A stretch of 64,000 bases of DNA from Candidatus Kapaibacterium sp. (GTDB taxonomy: Bacteria; Bacteroidota; Ignavibacteria; Kapaibacteriales; JAEUSM01): NCBI GenBank assembly GCA_016788785.1, contig JAEUSM010000006.1, forward strand, positions 124,001-188,000, given 5' to 3'. The notes under the pieces were generated by a model that saw only the letters and a program-made list of their open reading frames with translations, searched no databases and was not told the DNA's origin. The position numbers and the translations under genes were made by a program. Below, piece by piece: positions 61,694 through 64,000 of the stretch. The first letter of the stretch is position 1; each line of letters opens with the position of its first letter.

Positions 61694-64000
61694 ATGGAAA
61701 ATACACGATTGATGTATCGAATTGTAGGGCTTTTAGCTTTTGCAGTTTCGTTAATTACATTTACTTTAACGGTTCAACCTTCCGTCCCATTTTGGGATTG
61801 TGGTGAATTCACATCTGCCTCTGTTTGGCAACAAGTACCCCATCCTCCGGGTGCTCCTTTATTTCTAATGGTGGGAAAACTTTTTCATTTGATGCCATTC
61901 GGTGATCCGGGTTGGAGATTGAATATGTTTTCTGTTTTGTGTTCAGCATTTACCATTATGCTTTTATATTTTATCATTGTAAAAGCCATTGAAAACTTTC
62001 GTGGTAAAAATTACGAAACATTAGGGGAATCACTTGCAGTTTATGGAAGTGCATTTGTTGGAGCATTAGCTTTCAATTTTAGCGATACGTTTTGGTTCAA
62101 TGGGGTAGAATCTGAGGTATACGCAGCATCATCGCTTATAGTAGCGTTATGTTTGTATTTATTGATTCGTTGGAATGAAGTTGCAGATAAACCAGGAAAT
62201 GAACGATATATTTTAGTAATTGCATATCTAATCGGGCTTTCCATTGGTATCCACTTATTGAGTATTTTGACTATTTTCTCGTTAATTTACTTGATATACT
62301 TCCGTAAATATGAAACAAGTAATCTGAAATTCATAATTACAGGTATTATTTCCATTGTTGTATTTGGATTACTCTACAAAGGAATCATCGGATATTTACC
62401 AAAACTGTTGGATTCTGTACCTTTCTTAGTTGTTATTGGAATTTTGGGAGTTATCGGAGCTGTTTATTACGGTGTTTCCAAATCAAAACCTATTATTGGA
62501 TTAGCTGCTTCTACGATACTATTGTTAGTGTTAGGGTATAGTACCTACACTCACATTATCATTCGTTCGAATGCAAATCCACCAATGAATGAAAATACTC
62601 CTAAAACTCTCCATAAATTGATTTCCTATATCGGTCGTGAGCAATATGGCGACGCACCAAGTTGGCCTCGACGTTGGCAAACAGAATCGTATTTCATTCG
62701 CCAACACGAAAAATGGGGAGGTAAATGGTATCCTCCACGTCCTGGTACTCGTGAATTTAACCAAATAAATACTGCTGGTGAGTTATCATATCTTTGGAAT
62801 TTCCAAATTTCTCACATGTATTTACGCTATTTCTATTGGAATTTTGTTGGTCGAAGTTCAGATATTCAAGACTCTCCAACGGCATGGTTTGGAAAAGGTG
62901 ATTCGGACGTAATCAACTACAATAGTGGTTATTCCGATATGTATCCGATTCGATTTTTTGCCTTGCCATTAATTTTTGGTTTATTAGGATTGTTTTTCCA
63001 CTTCTATAAAGATCCAAAAATTGCTTTTACGTACCTGATTGCATTTTTACTCTTAGGTGTTTTGGCAGCAGTGGCACAAAATCAGCAAGATCCACAACCT
63101 CGAGAGCGTGATTATTTCTACGTTTCGTCGTTCTTTGTGTTTTCAATGTGGATTGGTATTGGTGTTTTCTCTCTCATTGACCAATTTACGAAAAATAAAG
63201 GTACTCTTCCTACTGGAATAGTTAGTGGAGTTTTAGCACTTTCAATTCTTCTGGTGCCTGTCAATATGGCATTTGGTGGTTGGAAATTACACTCTCGTGC
63301 TGGAAACTACATTCCATTCGATTATTCCTATAACATACTACAGTCTTTGGAAAAAGATGCTATTGTCTTTACCAATGGTGATAATGATACTTTCCCATTG
63401 TGGTATTTGCAAGATGTTGCGGGTGTTCGTCGTGATGTGAGAGTAGTTAATCTTTCGTTAGGTAATACACTTTGGTACGTAGATCAGTTGAAAAATCAAG
63501 AACCTCATGGTGCAAAGAAAATTCCTCTTTCTTTCTCTAATGAATCTTTGAATGTAGATGAATCAGATCCTAAAGCATTACGTTACGAGTTATCTCCAGC
63601 ACAAAATGTTGCGATTCCTGTGTCAGCAGATATTATGAAAAAATATCTACCTGCCAATGCAACAGTTGTACCAACAGAAATGCGTTTTAACTTTGTAGGA
63701 CAAAATTTCCGTCAAGGTGAAAATGGTCAACCTGAGTATATTATGCGTGTTCAAGATAAATTGGTTTTAGATATTTTACGCCAAACAAAATTTGAACGTC
63801 CTGTCTATTATTCCATTACTGTAGGTCCAGATGCATATTGCGGTCTTGAAGAATTTTTCCGTATGGAGGGAATGGCTTACCGTATTTGTCCAGTTTCGCA
63901 GAAAAATTCTGCAACGGAAAGTCTTGACCCTGAAATAATGAAGGCATGTTTGACAAATATCGATAATACAGACAATTATTCTCAAACTCCAAAATTTGGG
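61694..64000 (+). CDS. DUF2723/protein O-mannosyltransferase-like membrane protein (3' end beyond window)
   Basis: At least 769 codons are visible and the frame is open to the right edge. The N-terminus starts MENTRLMYRIVGLLAFAVSL and then has the family hallmark 'VPFWDCGEFTSASVWQQVPH' and 'PPGAPLFLMVGKLFHLMPFG', with the conserved Asp-Cys-Gly-Glu that in GT-C enzymes is near the catalytic site. About ten membrane helices follow, then a soluble region (from about residue 540). DUF2723 proteins are predicted to glycosylate envelope proteins in Bacteroidota. The sequence is incomplete at the C-terminus. With the two preceding genes it makes an envelope glycosylation cluster. Confidence 0.85.
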   Translation, partial: MENTRLMYRIVGLLAFAVSLITFTLTVQPSVPFWDCGEFTSASVWQQVPHPPGAPLFLMVGKLFHLMPFGDPGWRLNMFSVLCSAFTIMLLYFIIVKAIENFRGKNYETLGESLAVYGSAFVGALAFNFSDTFWFNGVESEVYAASSLIVALCLYLLIRWNEVADKPGNERYILVIAYLIGLSIGIHLLSILTIFSLIYLIYFRKYETSNLKFIITGIISIVVFGLLYKGIIGYLPKLLDSVPFLVVIGILGVIGAVYYGVSKSKPIIGLAASTILLLVLGYSTYTHIIIRSNANPPMNENTPKTLHKLISYIGREQYGDAPSWPRRWQTESYFIRQHEKWGGKWYPPRPGTREFNQINTAGELSYLWNFQISHMYLRYFYWNFVGRSSDIQDSPTAWFGKGDSDVINYNSGYSDMYPIRFFALPLIFGLLGLFFHFYKDPKIAFTYLIAFLLLGVLAAVAQNQQDPQPRERDYFYVSSFFVFSMWIGIGVFSLIDQFTKNKGTLPTGIVSGVLALSILLVPVNMAFGGWKLHSRAGNYIPFDYSYNILQSLEKDAIVFTNGDNDTFPLWYLQDVAGVRRDVRVVNLSLGNTLWYVDQLKNQEPHGAKKIPLSFSNESLNVDESDPKALRYELSPAQNVAIPVSADIMKKYLPANATVVPTEMRFNFVGQNFRQGENGQPEYIMRVQDKLVLDILRQTKFERPVYYSITVGPDAYCGLEEFFRMEGMAYRICPVSQKNSATESLDPEIMKACLTNIDNTDNYSQTPKFG

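Noticed and set aside
1-64000. Mobile elements, CRISPR arrays, tRNA or rRNA genes
   Set aside because: No transposase or integrase motifs, direct-repeat arrays, or tRNA/rRNA-like stretches were seen; nearly all of the window is coding and no non-coding gap exceeds about 170 bases.

Overview
The window is about 64 kb of AT-rich, densely coding DNA with no rRNA, tRNA, CRISPR, phage or insertion sequence that I can recognise. Gene content points to an uncultured-type member of the Bacteroidota/Chlorobi side of the FCB group (Kapabacteria- or Ignavibacteria-like; this is inference). The reasons are several large secreted proteins with C-terminal type IX secretion (T9SS) sorting-type domains, a C25 gingipain-family protease with such a domain, a GldL/GldM-like inner-membrane motor pair, SBBP and Reg_prop beta-propeller surface proteins, and standard single-copy housekeeping genes (hrcA-grpE-dnaJ, coaD, rsmD, ispF, nusB, xseAB, queE).

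Layout. 1-8304 (minus): predicted adenylate cyclase, giant SBBP surface protein, beta-barrel-like protein and purT (cut by the left edge), linked by three ATGA stop/start overlaps. 8474-19526 (minus): C25 protease, two tandem paralogous TPR proteins, LD-carboxypeptidase, Hsp33 and a lipoprotein, bounded by hairpin terminators on both sides. 19641-30243 (minus): queE, a secreted Omp28-like protein, xseA, xseB, a flippase, an LptF/G permease, then a GldL-like / GldM-like / second GldL-like trio. 30339-35702 (plus): hrcA, grpE, dnaJ, a helix-hairpin-helix protein, a PilM-like protein, rsmD, coaD. 35760-42659 (minus): complete SUF iron-sulfur assembly operon sufBCDS-sufU-sufT-ferredoxin-Rrf2-sufA. 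42792-48440: an outer-membrane-type protein, an orphan ABC permease, a leucine-type dehydrogenase, nusB and a dockerin-like secreted protein. 48446-54299 (minus): propeller protein, small membrane protein, ispF, hybrid propeller histidine kinase, ruvX. 54325-64000: lipoprotein, Dps, sigma-54 activator, rhodanese lipoprotein, a J-domain protein, and three envelope glycosylation genes, the last cut by the right edge.

Two observations stand out. First, the trio at 19641-23291 looks like a divergent T9SS motor with two GldL-type subunits around one GldM-type subunit; both GldL-type proteins keep a glutamate in the second helix of the motor hairpin, and the next gene downstream is the C25/T9SS protease. 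Second, the sufB promoter carries a perfect match to the core of the IscR type-1 operator (GACT-N5-AGTC), and the same operon encodes an Rrf2 regulator with three cysteines placed to bind a cluster, which suggests Fe-S feedback control. All assignments are from reading the sequence; no database search was possible.
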